Assembly: GCF_019218755.1 (NCBI RefSeq)
Contig: NZ_JAHUWZ010000002.1
Span: forward strand, 248,001 to 312,000
Length of the DNA stretch: 64,000 bases
Origin: Acidovorax sp. sif1233
GTDB taxonomy: Bacteria; Pseudomonadota; Gammaproteobacteria; Burkholderiales; Burkholderiaceae_C
Direction: 5' to 3'
The notes beneath the pieces were generated by a model, which saw nothing but the letters and a program-made list of their open reading frames with translations, did no database searches and was not told the origin of the DNA. Position numbers and translations under genes: made by a program. Positions 35,596-44,370 of the stretch are shown piece after piece (the stretch's first letter is position 1; every line of letters starts with the position of its first letter).

Positions 35596-36309
35596 TCATA
35601 CCCCCAGGTACTGCTCCAGCAGCTGCGGCTGCGCATGCAGGGCGTCGGAGCTGCCCTCGAACACCACCTGGCCCTTGACCAGGATGACGTTGCGGTCGGT
35701 GATCTGCGTGACGTGTTTCCAGTTCTTGTCCACGATCACGCTGCTGATGCCGCTGTCCTTGATGAGGCTGCAGATGCGCCAGATCTCGCGCGCGATGAGC
35801 GGCGCCAGGCCTTCCGTGGCCTCGTCGAGAATGAGCACGTCGGGGTTGGTCATGAGCGCCCGGCCGATGGTCAGCATCTGCTGCTCGCCGCCGCTGAGCT
35901 GCTGGCCGCCGTGGCCCAGGCGCTCCTTCAGGCGGGGGAAGGTCTCCAGCACGCGTTCGTAAGTCCAGTCCCGCTGGCCCCGGGTTCCCGCGCGCGCGGC
36001 CATCTGCAGGTTCTCGACCACGCTGAGGTTGCCGAAGATGCCGCGCCCCTCGGGCACGTAGGCCACGCCCAGGCGCGACACTTCGAAGGGCGGGCGGCCG
36101 GTCATGTCGCGGCCCGCGACGGTCACCGAGCCGGAGCGGGGCTTGACCAGGCCCATCAGCGACTTGAGCAGCGTGCTCTTGCCCATGCCGTTGCGGCCCA
36201 TGAGGCCGATGGTCTCGCCCTGGCCGACGGCGAAGTCCACGCCGTGCAGGATGTGGCTGGGACCATAGAAGGTGTGGATGCCGCGCGCATCAATCCAGGG
36301 AGTCGCCAT
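35596..36309 (-). CDS. livF: LIV-type ABC transporter ATP-binding protein (LivF), cluster A
   Basis: ATPase of 237 residues: Walker A GRNGMGKST, signature LSGGEQQML, Walker B VLILDEATEGL. It belongs to the branched-chain amino-acid / hydrophobic amino-acid transporter family and is the last gene of minus-strand cluster A (binding protein, exporter, livH, livM, livG, livF). Its ATG at 36309 starts one base after the livG stop. The ligand is unknown; such clusters carry amino acids, amides, urea or aromatic acids. Confidence 0.92.
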   Translation of the reverse strand: MATPWIDARGIHTFYGPSHILHGVDFAVGQGETIGLMGRNGMGKSTLLKSLMGLVKPRSGSVTVAGRDMTGRPPFEVSRLGVAYVPEGRGIFGNLSVVENLQMAARAGTRGQRDWTYERVLETFPRLKERLGHGGQQLSGGEQQMLTIGRALMTNPDVLILDEATEGLAPLIAREIWRICSLIKDSGISSVIVDKNWKHVTQITDRNVILVKGQVVFEGSSDALHAQPQLLEQYLGV

Positions 36310-36310
36310 G

Positions 36311-37087
36311 TCAGTGATCCTCCCCCAGGTATGCGGCTTGCACCGTGGCATCGGCACGCACCTCGGGGGGCGTTCCGTGGGCGATGACTTCGCCGTTGAC
36401 CATCACGGTAAGGTGGTCGGCCAGCGCGAACACGGCATCCATGTCGTGCTCCACCAGCATGATGGCGTGGGCGGGCTTGAGGCGCTGCAGCAGCTCGACC
36501 ATGCGTTCGGCCTCGGCCACGCCCATGCCGGCCAGGGGCTCGTCGAGCAGCAGCACCCGCGGCTCGGTGGCCAGGGTCATTGCGATTTCGAGCTGGCGCT
36601 GCTCGCCGTGGCTCATGGCGCCTGCAATCGCCATGCGCCTGTCCTTCAAGCCAGAAAGCTCGATGGCGCTTTCCAGGCGGGCGTGGGTAGCTCTGTTTTT
36701 GATAGTGTTGGCGCGCGTGTCCTGCCACCAGCGCAGCGGATTCCAGGGCTGCTGCGCATCGCGCGACTGGGCGGCCAGGCGCACATTTTCGTGCACCGTG
36801 AGCGGCAAGAAGATGTTGGTCTTCTGGTAGCTGCGGCCCAGGCCCTGGCGCGAGATGCGCTCGGGGGCCCACCCGGTCACCTCGGTGCCGCCAATCTGCA
36901 CCATCCCGGAGGTGGGCGCCAGATCGCCCGAGAGCAGGTTGGTCAGCGTGGACTTGCCCGCGCCGTTGGGGCCGATCACGGCATGGATGCGGCCACGCCA
37001 CAGGTCCAGCGACACTCCGTTGACGGCGGCCAGGCCGCCGAACCGCTTGGTGAGCTGGCGGGCCGAGAGCAGGGTTTCATCGGCCAT
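36311..37087 (-). CDS. livG: LIV-type ABC transporter ATP-binding protein (LivG), cluster A
   Basis: ATPase of 258 residues: Walker A GPNGAGKST, signature MSHGEQRQLE, Walker B VLLLDEPLAGMG, switch MLVEHDMDAVF. It pairs with LivF. Between the Q-loop and the signature lies a stretch of unusual composition (NTIKNRATHARLESA, about 36665-36715) with AT-rich codons, perhaps a worn copy of the palindromic repeat seen elsewhere. The start at 37087 overlaps livM by 11 bases. Confidence 0.92.
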   Translation of the reverse strand: MADETLLSARQLTKRFGGLAAVNGVSLDLWRGRIHAVIGPNGAGKSTLTNLLSGDLAPTSGMVQIGGTEVTGWAPERISRQGLGRSYQKTNIFLPLTVHENVRLAAQSRDAQQPWNPLRWWQDTRANTIKNRATHARLESAIELSGLKDRRMAIAGAMSHGEQRQLEIAMTLATEPRVLLLDEPLAGMGVAEAERMVELLQRLKPAHAIMLVEHDMDAVFALADHLTVMVNGEVIAHGTPPEVRADATVQAAYLGEDH

Positions 37088-38081
37088 GGTGCGGACCCTC
37101 CTCCTGCGCCCTGGCGGCCCGGCGCTGCCCCAGCATGCCCAGCAGCCCGCGCGGCGCGGCCACCACCACCAGCACGATGAAGCTGCCCATCAGCAGCTGC
37201 CAGTGCTTGGTGATGTCCTTGAACACGTGCAGCAGGTACTCGAACGCGAAGGCGCCCACGATAGCGCCCGCGAAGTTGCCCATGCCGCCCAGGATGATCA
37301 TCATGATGGCGTGGGCACTCATGTGAAAGCCCATCAGCTCCGGGTTCACATAGCCCGTCTGCGCGCCCCACAGGTAGCCCGCCAGCCCCGCGAGCGCACC
37401 CGCCACGGTGAAGGCGGTGAGCTTGTAGCCGCGCGTGCCAAAGCCCATGGCGCGCATGCGGTGCTCGTTGATGCGGATGCCCGAAAGCGCGCGGCCCAGC
37501 GGACTCCAGAGCAGGCGGCGCAGCAGCACATAGACGATGACCACCAGGGCGAGGGTGAAGTAGTAGAAGGTCTTGCGGCCTTCCAGGTCGAACGGCAGCC
37601 AGCCGAAGATGGAGGCGTCGGGCCGGAAGTTGATGTACAGGCCATCCGAGCCGCCCAGGACCTTGTTGTCGAAGAACAGATAGAACACCATCTGCGCGAA
37701 CGCCATGGTGACCATGATGAAGTAGATGCCGTGCGTGCGCACCACGAAAAAGCCGATGAACAGCGCCACCAGCCCCGCGCCGGCCACGGCCAGCGGCAGC
37801 GACCACCACAGGCTCACCGGCATGTCGGCGGGCGTGAGGAACGCTAGCGCGTAGCCCGCCACGCCAAAGTAGGCGGCATGGCCCAGCGACACCAGGCCGG
37901 TCACGCCCTGCAGCAGGTCCAGGCTCATGGCGAAGATGGCCATGATCATCATGCGCGTGACCATCTGCACGTAGAAGTCGCTGCCGACGACCGGGAACAG
38001 CAGCAGCGCAGCCAGCCCCAGTGCCAGGGCGAATTGCACGCTGCGCGGCAGCACCTCGATGTTGGCGCGGGGCGTGCTCAT
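37077..38081 (-). CDS. livM: LIV-type ABC transporter permease (LivM), cluster A
   Basis: Inner-membrane permease of 334 residues with eight or more hydrophobic segments and the LivM signature near the N-terminus (SLDLLQGVTGLVSLGHAAYFG). The start MSTPRANIEV at 38081 is preferred; an ATG 14 codons earlier (38123) adds a basic stretch (GAARRQR) untypical of the family. It forms the channel with LivH. The stop overlaps livG. Confidence 0.9.
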   Translation of the reverse strand: MSTPRANIEVLPRSVQFALALGLAALLLFPVVGSDFYVQMVTRMMIMAIFAMSLDLLQGVTGLVSLGHAAYFGVAGYALAFLTPADMPVSLWWSLPLAVAGAGLVALFIGFFVVRTHGIYFIMVTMAFAQMVFYLFFDNKVLGGSDGLYINFRPDASIFGWLPFDLEGRKTFYYFTLALVVIVYVLLRRLLWSPLGRALSGIRINEHRMRAMGFGTRGYKLTAFTVAGALAGLAGYLWGAQTGYVNPELMGFHMSAHAIMMIILGGMGNFAGAIVGAFAFEYLLHVFKDITKHWQLLMGSFIVLVVVAAPRGLLGMLGQRRAARAQEEGPHHGR

Positions 38082-38145
38082 GCGCTGCCGCCGGGCCGCC
38101 CCGGGGCGGGCAGCGAAATACACGAAGTGATGAACGTGGGGGGCA

Positions 38146-39009
38146 TCATTGCTTGAAAAGACCTTCAGGTTTCCACAGCAGCACGGCCGCCATCAGCATA
38201 TAGACCAGCATCCCGGCCATGGAGGGCAAGAGCACCTTGCCGAACGTATCGACAAAGCCCACCAGCAGCGCCGCGATGAGTGCGCCGCGCACGGAACCGA
38301 TGCCGCCGATCACCACCACCACGAAGCACATGATGAGCACCGAGGAGCCCATGTTGGGATAGACGCTGGACACCGGCGCGGCCACCATGCCCGCGACAGC
38401 GGCCAGCCCCACGCCGAGGGCGAACACGATGGCATGGATGAGCTTGATGTTCACGCCCAGCGATTCGGCCATGTCGCGGTTGAACGCGCCGGCGCGGATC
38501 TTCATGCCCAGCCGGGTCCTGGAGATCAGCAGGTACAGGGCCAGCGCCAGCGCGATGCAGACCCCGGAAATGAAGAGCCGGTACACAGGGTAGGAAAGGG
38601 TGTCGGTGAGCGGGATGGACCATTCCAGCACCGGCGGAATCGCCACGCCATGCACGTCGTCGCCCCAGAGGATGGAGCGCAGTTCCTCGAAGATGTAGAT
38701 GAGGCCGAAGGTGAGCAGCACCTGGTCCAGGTGGTCGCGGTGGTAGAAGTGGCGAAACAGCAGCCACTCCAGGGCCAGGCCAAAGACCACGGCCAGCACC
38801 GTGCCGCCAAGGATGGCGAGCGTGAGGCTGCCGAAGTAGCCCGACAGCGAATAGCCCAGGTAGGCCCCCAGCATGTAGAAGCTTCCGTGCGCGAGGTTCA
38901 CCACGCCCATGATCCCGAAGATCAAGGTGAGGCCCGCCGCCAGCATGAACAGCAGCAGCCCGTACTGCACGCTGTTGAGCAGCTGGATCAGGAAAGTGGC
39001 GAAGTCCAT
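38146..39009 (-). CDS. livH: LIV-type ABC transporter permease (LivH), cluster A
   Basis: Inner-membrane permease of 287 residues, about eight helices, with the LivH hallmark LTLIFGIMGVVNLAHGSFYM near residue 30 and the ATPase-docking loop GAFNRDMAESLGVN. The ATG at 39009 is favoured over one five codons upstream. It follows the LysE-type exporter gene after 18 bases and precedes livM by 64. Confidence 0.92.
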   Translation of the reverse strand: MDFATFLIQLLNSVQYGLLLFMLAAGLTLIFGIMGVVNLAHGSFYMLGAYLGYSLSGYFGSLTLAILGGTVLAVVFGLALEWLLFRHFYHRDHLDQVLLTFGLIYIFEELRSILWGDDVHGVAIPPVLEWSIPLTDTLSYPVYRLFISGVCIALALALYLLISRTRLGMKIRAGAFNRDMAESLGVNIKLIHAIVFALGVGLAAVAGMVAAPVSSVYPNMGSSVLIMCFVVVVIGGIGSVRGALIAALLVGFVDTFGKVLLPSMAGMLVYMLMAAVLLWKPEGLFKQ

Positions 39010-39027
39010 GGCGTGCTGGCGCAAGGG

Positions 39028-39669
39028 TCAGGCGGCGCGGCGCGTGGCCAGCAGGAGCGTGCCCATCAACGTGAACAGGCCGCCCGAGACGCGGTTGAAC
39101 CAGCGCATGCGGGTGCCTGAACGCAGCACCGGTGCCAGGCGCGCCACGCCCAGGGCGCACAGCGTGAGCACCGTGAATTCAAAGGCCACAAAGGTGCTTG
39201 CCAGCACGGCGAACTGTGGCGCCCACGCCGCTGCCGGATCCAGAAACTGGGGAAAGAACGCGGTGAAGAACAGCAACGCCTTGGGGTTGCTGCCGCCCAC
39301 GATCAACCCCTGGACGTAGAGCTTGCGCGCAAAGGCCGTGGCCTTGGACTGGTCGCCCTTCGCGGGCATGTGGTCGAACACCGTGGTCTGGCTGCGGAAC
39401 GTCTTGATGCCAAGCCAGATCAGGTAGGCCGCGCCCGCGGCCTTGAGCACCCAGAATGCGGTTTCGGAGGCCGCCAGCAGCGCCCCCAGCCCCAGGGCGG
39501 ACAGCAGCATCGTGCCCAGAACCGCTGTCACGCTGCCTGCCGCCGCGGCCAGGGCCTTGCGCGGGCCGTGCTGCAGGGAACTGGTCATGCACATGAGCAT
39601 CGTCGGTCCGGGGGACAGGACCAGCAGGGCCACTGCGGCGAGGTAAAGCAGGTAGGTACTGAGCGACAT
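39028..39669 (-). CDS. LysE/RhtB-family amino-acid exporter, inside LIV cluster A
   Basis: A 213-residue membrane protein with six hydrophobic segments and the RhtB-family N-terminus (LVLSPGPTMLMCMTSSL), conserved GSNPKALLFFTAFFPQFL and a C-terminal GGLFTLMGTLLL. Such proteins export amino acids (threonine, homoserine, leucine). The gene sits between the binding protein and livH, so an efflux protein is in the middle of an uptake operon, in the same direction. Either it relieves overload of the imported compound or it is a chance insertion. The start at 39669 is chosen by family length. Confidence 0.85.
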   Translation of the reverse strand: MSLSTYLLYLAAVALLVLSPGPTMLMCMTSSLQHGPRKALAAAAGSVTAVLGTMLLSALGLGALLAASETAFWVLKAAGAAYLIWLGIKTFRSQTTVFDHMPAKGDQSKATAFARKLYVQGLIVGGSNPKALLFFTAFFPQFLDPAAAWAPQFAVLASTFVAFEFTVLTLCALGVARLAPVLRSGTRMRWFNRVSGGLFTLMGTLLLATRRAA

Positions 39670-39824
39670 GGAAAGAGGTTCGAGGAAGGTGGCCGCAAAG
39701 TCCGGGCGCACGGCAGACGGGCCTGCCTCCGGGCAGCCCCTTGGTGCATTGTGTCAAAGTCGCGGGTTGCCGCCACGGAAGGCGGGGCGCGCCTTGGGCG
39801 GGCCGTCCGCGGCGCGCGGGGGCT

Positions 39825-41012
39825 TCAGCCCATTCGGCATCCTGCGCCGCTGTCGGCCAGGGCCTTGGCGGCCACGCCGATCACCTTGTTTTCCTTGTTC
39901 TCCACGCGGCGCAGGTAGATGTCCTGCACCGGGTTGTGCGACTTGCTCATCGTCCACTTGCCGCGCGGGCTGTCGATGGTGGCGTTTTCCATGGCCTTGA
40001 TGACGGCGGGCTTGGCAGACAGATCACCCTTCACGGCATTGGCGCCCTGCACCAGCAGCAGGCCCGTGTCGTAGCCCTGCACCGCGTAGACGTCGGGCTG
40101 GCTGCGGAACGCCTTGGCGTATTCCAGGCGGAACTGCTTGTTGCGCGGCGTGTCCAACGAATCGCTGTAGTGCATGGTGGTGATGATGCCGTCGGCCGCA
40201 GGGCCCGCGGCGTCCAGCACGCCTTCGGTCAGGAAGCCCGACCCGTACAGCGGAATCTTGTCCTTGAGGCCTGCCGCCGCGTAGTCCCGGATGAACTTGG
40301 CGGCGCCCCCGCCGGCGAAGAAACAGGCCACGGCATCGGGCTTGAGCGCGGCGATCTCGGTCAGCAACGCCTGGAACTCCACATTGGGGAAGGGCAGGCC
40401 CAGCTCCTTGACGATGGTGCCGCCCGCGGCGGTGTAGCTTTGCTTGAAGCCTTCGAAGGCCTCGTCGCCGGCCGCGTACTTCCAGGTGATCCAGACGGCC
40501 TTCTTGTGGCCCTTCTCGACCATGGCCTTGCCCAGGGCCAGCGTGGGCTGGGAATTGCTGAAGGAGGTTCGGAACACGTTGGGGGCGCACAGGGCGCGCG
40601 TGGCGGCATGCACGCCCGCGTTGGGGATGAGGTTGAGCACGCCGGTGTCGCGCGCCACCTTCTGGATGCCCATCTGCACGCCCGAGTGCACGGTGCCGAT
40701 CAGCACGTCCACCTTGTCGCGCTGCACCAGCTTGCTGGCGTTTTCGACGCCCTTGCTGGGCTCGGACTCATCATCCACCTTGAACCACTCAATCTCGCGC
40801 CCGCCGAGCTTGCCGCCTTGCTGGTCGATGGCCAGGCGCACGCCGTTCTCGATGGCCACCCCCAATTGGGCGAAGGTGCCCGTGTAGGGCAGCATGAAAC
40901 CCACCCGTACCTTGCCGCTTTGCGCACGCACGATGGAGGGCAGCAACAGGCCCGTGGATGCGGCGCCAACGAGGGCGGCGCTGCGGCTGATGACAAGGCG
41001 GCGGGTGGTCAT
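39825..41012 (-). CDS. LIV-type ABC transporter substrate-binding protein, cluster A
   Basis: Periplasmic receptor of 395 residues (Peripla_BP_6). The N-terminus holds a twin arginine and a hydrophobic run (TRRLVISRSAALVG) ending near IVRAQ, a possible Tat or Sec signal. The mature part begins KVRVGFMLPYTGTFAQLG, typical for LivK-like proteins. AAAGGAG stands ten bases before the ATG. It is the first gene of cluster A; 155 bases separate it from the exporter gene. The ligand cannot be assigned; the family binds branched-chain or aromatic amino acids, amides and aromatic acids. Confidence 0.88.
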   Translation of the reverse strand: MTTRRLVISRSAALVGAASTGLLLPSIVRAQSGKVRVGFMLPYTGTFAQLGVAIENGVRLAIDQQGGKLGGREIEWFKVDDESEPSKGVENASKLVQRDKVDVLIGTVHSGVQMGIQKVARDTGVLNLIPNAGVHAATRALCAPNVFRTSFSNSQPTLALGKAMVEKGHKKAVWITWKYAAGDEAFEGFKQSYTAAGGTIVKELGLPFPNVEFQALLTEIAALKPDAVACFFAGGGAAKFIRDYAAAGLKDKIPLYGSGFLTEGVLDAAGPAADGIITTMHYSDSLDTPRNKQFRLEYAKAFRSQPDVYAVQGYDTGLLLVQGANAVKGDLSAKPAVIKAMENATIDSPRGKWTMSKSHNPVQDIYLRRVENKENKVIGVAAKALADSGAGCRMG

Positions 41013-41262
41013 GGAATGGAGCTCCTTTGTTTAGGCTTAAAGCAATTTACCCCAACGTCCCCTGCAGGAAACCTATGGCTTACCCGTACCGGGGACACAG
41101 CGATGGGGGCTTGGTGGGATGTCCGGGATCGCCTGGCATGAAGGCGGCAAAATAGGGGTTGTCCAGAACCTCCTTTCGAACGCCCGCGCCTCATGCCCCT
41201 CGTGACGGCGAGGGACTTCGCCCTGAAGCGGTTGCGTTGCCGCGAACCGCTGCTGCTGCTCC

Positions 41263-42519
41263 ATGCCCCCATCTGACTCCGATCATTCCGTGTCTTCTTC
41301 TGCTGCCATGGAGGGGGCAAACGCATCTGCGTATGTCCGGACCCTGCGTTGGCTTCGCAATTTCTGGCCTGCGCCGCTGGGCATCGACGGGCGTGAACGC
41401 CTGCGTTTTATCGCCGGTGCCGTGATCGGGGTTCTCATCACGGCATTGCTCAGCCGGTGGTGGGCGGGCGATGCGGCCTCGGGCCCCTGGATGGTGGCGT
41501 CCCTGGGGGCCAGCGCCGTGCTGGTGTTCGGCATGCCGTCGAGTCCCCTGGCGCAGCCGTGGCCGGTGCTGGGCGGCAGCACGCTGTCGGCGCTGGTGGG
41601 GGCGCTGTGCTCGGCGGTGGTGCCTGACCCCGTGATATCCGGCGCCCTGGCCGTGGGACTGGCCATCGCGCTCATGGTGCCGCTGCGCTGCCTGCACCCG
41701 CCTGGCGGTGCCATGGCCCTGTATGTGGTGCTGACGGCGGGCGATGGCTTGCATCTGGCCGTGTTTCCCATCCTGTTCAATGTCGTGATCCTGCTGATCG
41801 CGGCCATGGTCTACAACGGTCTCACCGGGCGCCGGTATCCTCATCCACAGCGGGTGGCGCCCAGAACCCACGTCGCCAAAGGCGCGTTCACCGCCTCTGA
41901 CGTGGACGCGGCGCTGGCCCACTACAACCAGGTGCTCGATGTCAGCCGGGCCGACCTGGAGGGGCTGCTCCATCTGGCGGGGCGTGCCGCGTTCCAGCGC
42001 ACGCTGGGAGATGTGCGCTGTGCGGACATCATGTCCAAGCCTCCGTTCGCGGTGGAGGCGGGTGTCTCGCTCAAGGAGGCATGGACGTTGATGCGCAGCG
42101 AGCAGATCAAGGCGCTGCCCGTGGTCGATATGCAGCGGCAGGTCATCGGGATCGTGACCGTGGCGGATTTCATGCGGCTCGCCAACCTGGACCTGCATGA
42201 AGGCCTGGGCCAGCGCCTGCGTGCGCTGGTCATGGGCCGCAGCGGCCAGCCCACTGCGGTGGACCAGATCATGTCCCACCCGGTTCAGGTGGCCCGGACC
42301 GGGCAGCACGCCATGGACCTCGTTCCCCTGTTTTCGCAGGGGGGCCATCACCACATCCCCATCGTGGACGAAGAAGACCGCCTGGCGGGCGTCATCACCC
42401 AGACCGATCTGGTGCGGACCCTCGCCGTGGCCGTGCAGGGGCGCGCCGAAGATGGCATGTCTGCGCCGCCCCGGGCGCCTCGTGCGCAGGCGGCCCCGGC
42501 CGCCCAGGCAAGGCCGTAG
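41263..42519 (+). CDS. HPP family membrane protein with two CBS domains
   Basis: A 418-residue protein: an HPP membrane domain over about residues 45-190 (four to five helices; conserved PLRCLHPPGGAMAL holds the HPP motif) and a tandem CBS pair over about 240-390 (ADIMSKPPFAVEAGVSLKEA, then DQIMSHPVQVARTGQHAMDL). CBS pairs bind adenine nucleotides and would gate the membrane part. HPP proteins of plastids and cyanobacteria move nitrite, but substrates of this bacterial fusion are not known to me. The start is uncertain: 41263 has no ribosome site, and an ATG at 41308 would also keep all domains. Confidence 0.82.
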   Translation: MPPSDSDHSVSSSAAMEGANASAYVRTLRWLRNFWPAPLGIDGRERLRFIAGAVIGVLITALLSRWWAGDAASGPWMVASLGASAVLVFGMPSSPLAQPWPVLGGSTLSALVGALCSAVVPDPVISGALAVGLAIALMVPLRCLHPPGGAMALYVVLTAGDGLHLAVFPILFNVVILLIAAMVYNGLTGRRYPHPQRVAPRTHVAKGAFTASDVDAALAHYNQVLDVSRADLEGLLHLAGRAAFQRTLGDVRCADIMSKPPFAVEAGVSLKEAWTLMRSEQIKALPVVDMQRQVIGIVTVADFMRLANLDLHEGLGQRLRALVMGRSGQPTAVDQIMSHPVQVARTGQHAMDLVPLFSQGGHHHIPIVDEEDRLAGVITQTDLVRTLAVAVQGRAEDGMSAPPRAPRAQAAPAAQARP

Positions 42520-42743
42520 GCAGATTGCTGCACATCGCGGTACAATCGACAGGCTTTGCACAGCGCTCTGCCTGTCCATTGACGCCGTCTCCCCCGGCCC
42601 TCTGCCTGATCTGCGCCCCGGGTGCAGCGACTCCCACCGCCCGCAATGCACCGTGTGTCGAGCACCGTCCCACGCGGTAGCTGCCGTGGCGGATGCACGA
42701 ATCAGGCGCCGATCACAGAATATTTGTTTTGAAGAGATAGAAC

Positions 42744-42995
42744 ATGGCCAAAGAAGAACTCATTGAAATGCAAGGCTCCGTGACGGAAGTCTTGCCCGAC
42801 TCGCGCTTTCGCGTCACGCTGGACAACGGTCACCAACTGATCGCATACACCGGCGGAAAGATGCGCAAGCACCACATCCGCATCCTGGCGGGTGACAAGG
42901 TATCCCTGGAAATGTCGCCCTATGACCTGACCAAGGGGCGCATCACCTTCCGCCATCTGGCCGGCCGTGGCCCTGGCCCTTCCAGCAACCGCTGA
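42744..42995 (+). CDS. infA: Translation initiation factor IF-1 (paralogue type)
   Basis: An 83-residue S1/OB-fold protein: [19 protein letters not shown] and the ribosome-binding part [20 protein letters not shown] are clear IF-1. It is longer than the usual 72 residues by a C-terminal tail ([14 protein letters not shown]). In many betaproteobacteria a second infA of this length lies apart from the ribosomal-protein operon that holds the standard one; this copy, next to a tRNA and with no ribosomal genes around, looks like that second copy. A GAAGAGA stretch precedes the ATG. The 220 bases upstream hold no other frame I trust. Confidence 0.93.
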   Translation: MAKEELIEMQGSVTEVLPDSRFRVTLDNGHQLIAYTGGKMRKHHIRILAGDKVSLEMSPYDLTKGRITFRHLAGRGPGPSSNR

Positions 42996-43167
42996 TCCCC
43001 TGGGCTTGAGGTCCGCTGGTTTTCTTGCTGTTCCCGTGACCGCGCGCTGCTTCGCACGGGGTGTGATACCTGTCGGTGCCGGTCCCCATGAATTGCTTTC
43101 AGAAAAATCACAAAAAGCGGGCATCGAGCCAAAAACAGGCAAATTCCCGGGTTAGAATACGAGCTGT

Positions 43168-43244
43168 CGGAGCGTAGCGCAGCCTGGTAGCGCATCTGCT
43201 TTGGGAGCAGAGGGTCGCGAGTTCGAATCCCGCCGCTCCGACCA
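43168..43244 (+). tRNA. tRNA-Pro(TGG)
   Basis: A 77-base cloverleaf with encoded CCA: acceptor CGGAGCG (43168-43174) pairs with CGCTCCG, the anticodon stem TCTGC/GCAGA holds the loop TTTGGGA with anticodon TGG, and the T arm has GTTCGAATC. A -10-like TAGAAT lies at 43153-43158. A strong terminator follows at 43252. Confidence 0.97.
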
Positions 43245-43251
43245 ATGTTTG

Positions 43252-43286
43252 AAGGCCTTGCAGCACATGCTGCAGGGCCTTTTTTC
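43252..43286 (+). terminator. Intrinsic terminator of tRNA-Pro
   Basis: AAGGCCTTGCAGCA (43252-43265) pairs with TGCTGCAGGGCCTT (43268-43281) with one G-T pair, followed by a run of T to 43285. It begins eight bases behind the CCA end of the tRNA. Confidence 0.9.
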
Positions 43287-43429
43287 TTGCCTGCTGGTTT
43301 TCCCGGTTCCTGGTTGCGGTTCCACGCGGCTGCCGCGGCGGCGTCGGATTTCCGTACCATCGGGGCTCGCCGTGGCGAGCTGCCATCCGCACCCCCGTCA
43401 CCGCTCGCCGCCCCTTCGCCTGCAATGCA

Positions 43430-44227
43430 ATGAACCGCGTGCCTTCCCCTTTACCTGCTTCGTTTTCCCATTCGTCGCCGCGCTATGACAGCGTGGATGC
43501 CCTGCGCGGCCTGGCGATGGTGTGGATGACGGTGTTTCATTTTTGCTTTGACCTGAGCCATCTGGGTTTCTGGCCCCAGGATTTCCGGGGCGATCCGGTC
43601 TGGACCCTGCAGCGCACGGCGATCGTGAGCCTGTTCCTGTTCTGTGCCGGCCTGGGGCAGGCCATTGCACTGCAGCAGGGGCAGGGGTGGCGACGGTTTG
43701 GGCGGCGATGGCTGCAGATCGCCGGTTGCGCGCTGCTGGTGTCCGCGGGGTCGTTCGTGATGTTCCCGCGCAGCTTTATCTATTTTGGCGTGCTCCACGG
43801 CATGGCGGTGATGCTGCTCATCGCCCGAGGCACGGCGGGCTGGGGGCGGTGGCTGTGGCTGGCAGGGCTGGTGGCGGTGGCGCTTCCGCCGCTGGCGCAG
43901 CAGCTTCTGACCAGCGCATGGTCCGAGGCCGCGCCGTGGTTCAACGGACGTGCCCTCAACTGGCTGGGCCTGGTTTCTCGCAAGCCGTTCACGGAGGACT
44001 ACGTGCCGGTGCTGCCCTGGCTGGGCGTGCTCTGGTGGGGGCTGGCCGCTGGCCAATGGGCCATGGCGGCGGGGGCGCGGGCCGGGGGGGCGCCGTTTGC
44101 GCGGCTTCCGGGGGCTTTTCAGCCCCTGGCACTGCTGGGCCGGTGGAGCCTGAGCTACTACATGCTGCACCAGCCCGTGATGATCGGACTGCTGATGGCC
44201 GTGGCCTGGATGACGACGAAGGGCTAG
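43430..44227 (+). CDS. DUF1624 (heparan-alpha-glucosaminide N-acetyltransferase-like) membrane protein
   Basis: A 265-residue integral membrane protein with about seven hydrophobic segments. Its opening SVDALRGLAMVWMTVFHFCFDL is the acyltransferase-3/DUF1624 signature, and it ends SLSYYMLHQPVMIGLLMA. Members resemble the human lysosomal N-acetyltransferase HGSNAT; in bacteria the acceptor is unknown. The gene stands alone after tRNA-Pro and converges on ppiC, with a terminator between. The ATG at 43430 has no strong ribosome site. Confidence 0.82.
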   Translation: MNRVPSPLPASFSHSSPRYDSVDALRGLAMVWMTVFHFCFDLSHLGFWPQDFRGDPVWTLQRTAIVSLFLFCAGLGQAIALQQGQGWRRFGRRWLQIAGCALLVSAGSFVMFPRSFIYFGVLHGMAVMLLIARGTAGWGRWLWLAGLVAVALPPLAQQLLTSAWSEAAPWFNGRALNWLGLVSRKPFTEDYVPVLPWLGVLWWGLAAGQWAMAAGARAGGAPFARLPGAFQPLALLGRWSLSYYMLHQPVMIGLLMAVAWMTTKG

Positions 44228-44304
44228 CTGGCGCGCGGGGAGCAGGGGGGCGCTGATGCATGCGCTGCATGCGGCATCGACAGAAACGCCGCTGTGCCAC
44301 CATG

Positions 44305-44332
44305 AAAAAACGCGGCCTGGGCCGCGTTCGTT
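44305..44332 (-). terminator. Intrinsic terminator after the ppiC-type gene
   Basis: On the minus strand ACGCGGCC/GGCCGCGT (44310-44327) forms a GC-rich stem followed by six T (44310-44305). It lies 40 bases behind the end of the peptidyl-prolyl isomerase gene and closes the selO-msrB-yciB-bolA-ppiC run. The plus strand has a weaker T-stretch. Confidence 0.8.
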
Positions 44333-44370
44333 TCGGGGGGCATCGCAGCAATGCGATGCGGCGGGACCCG

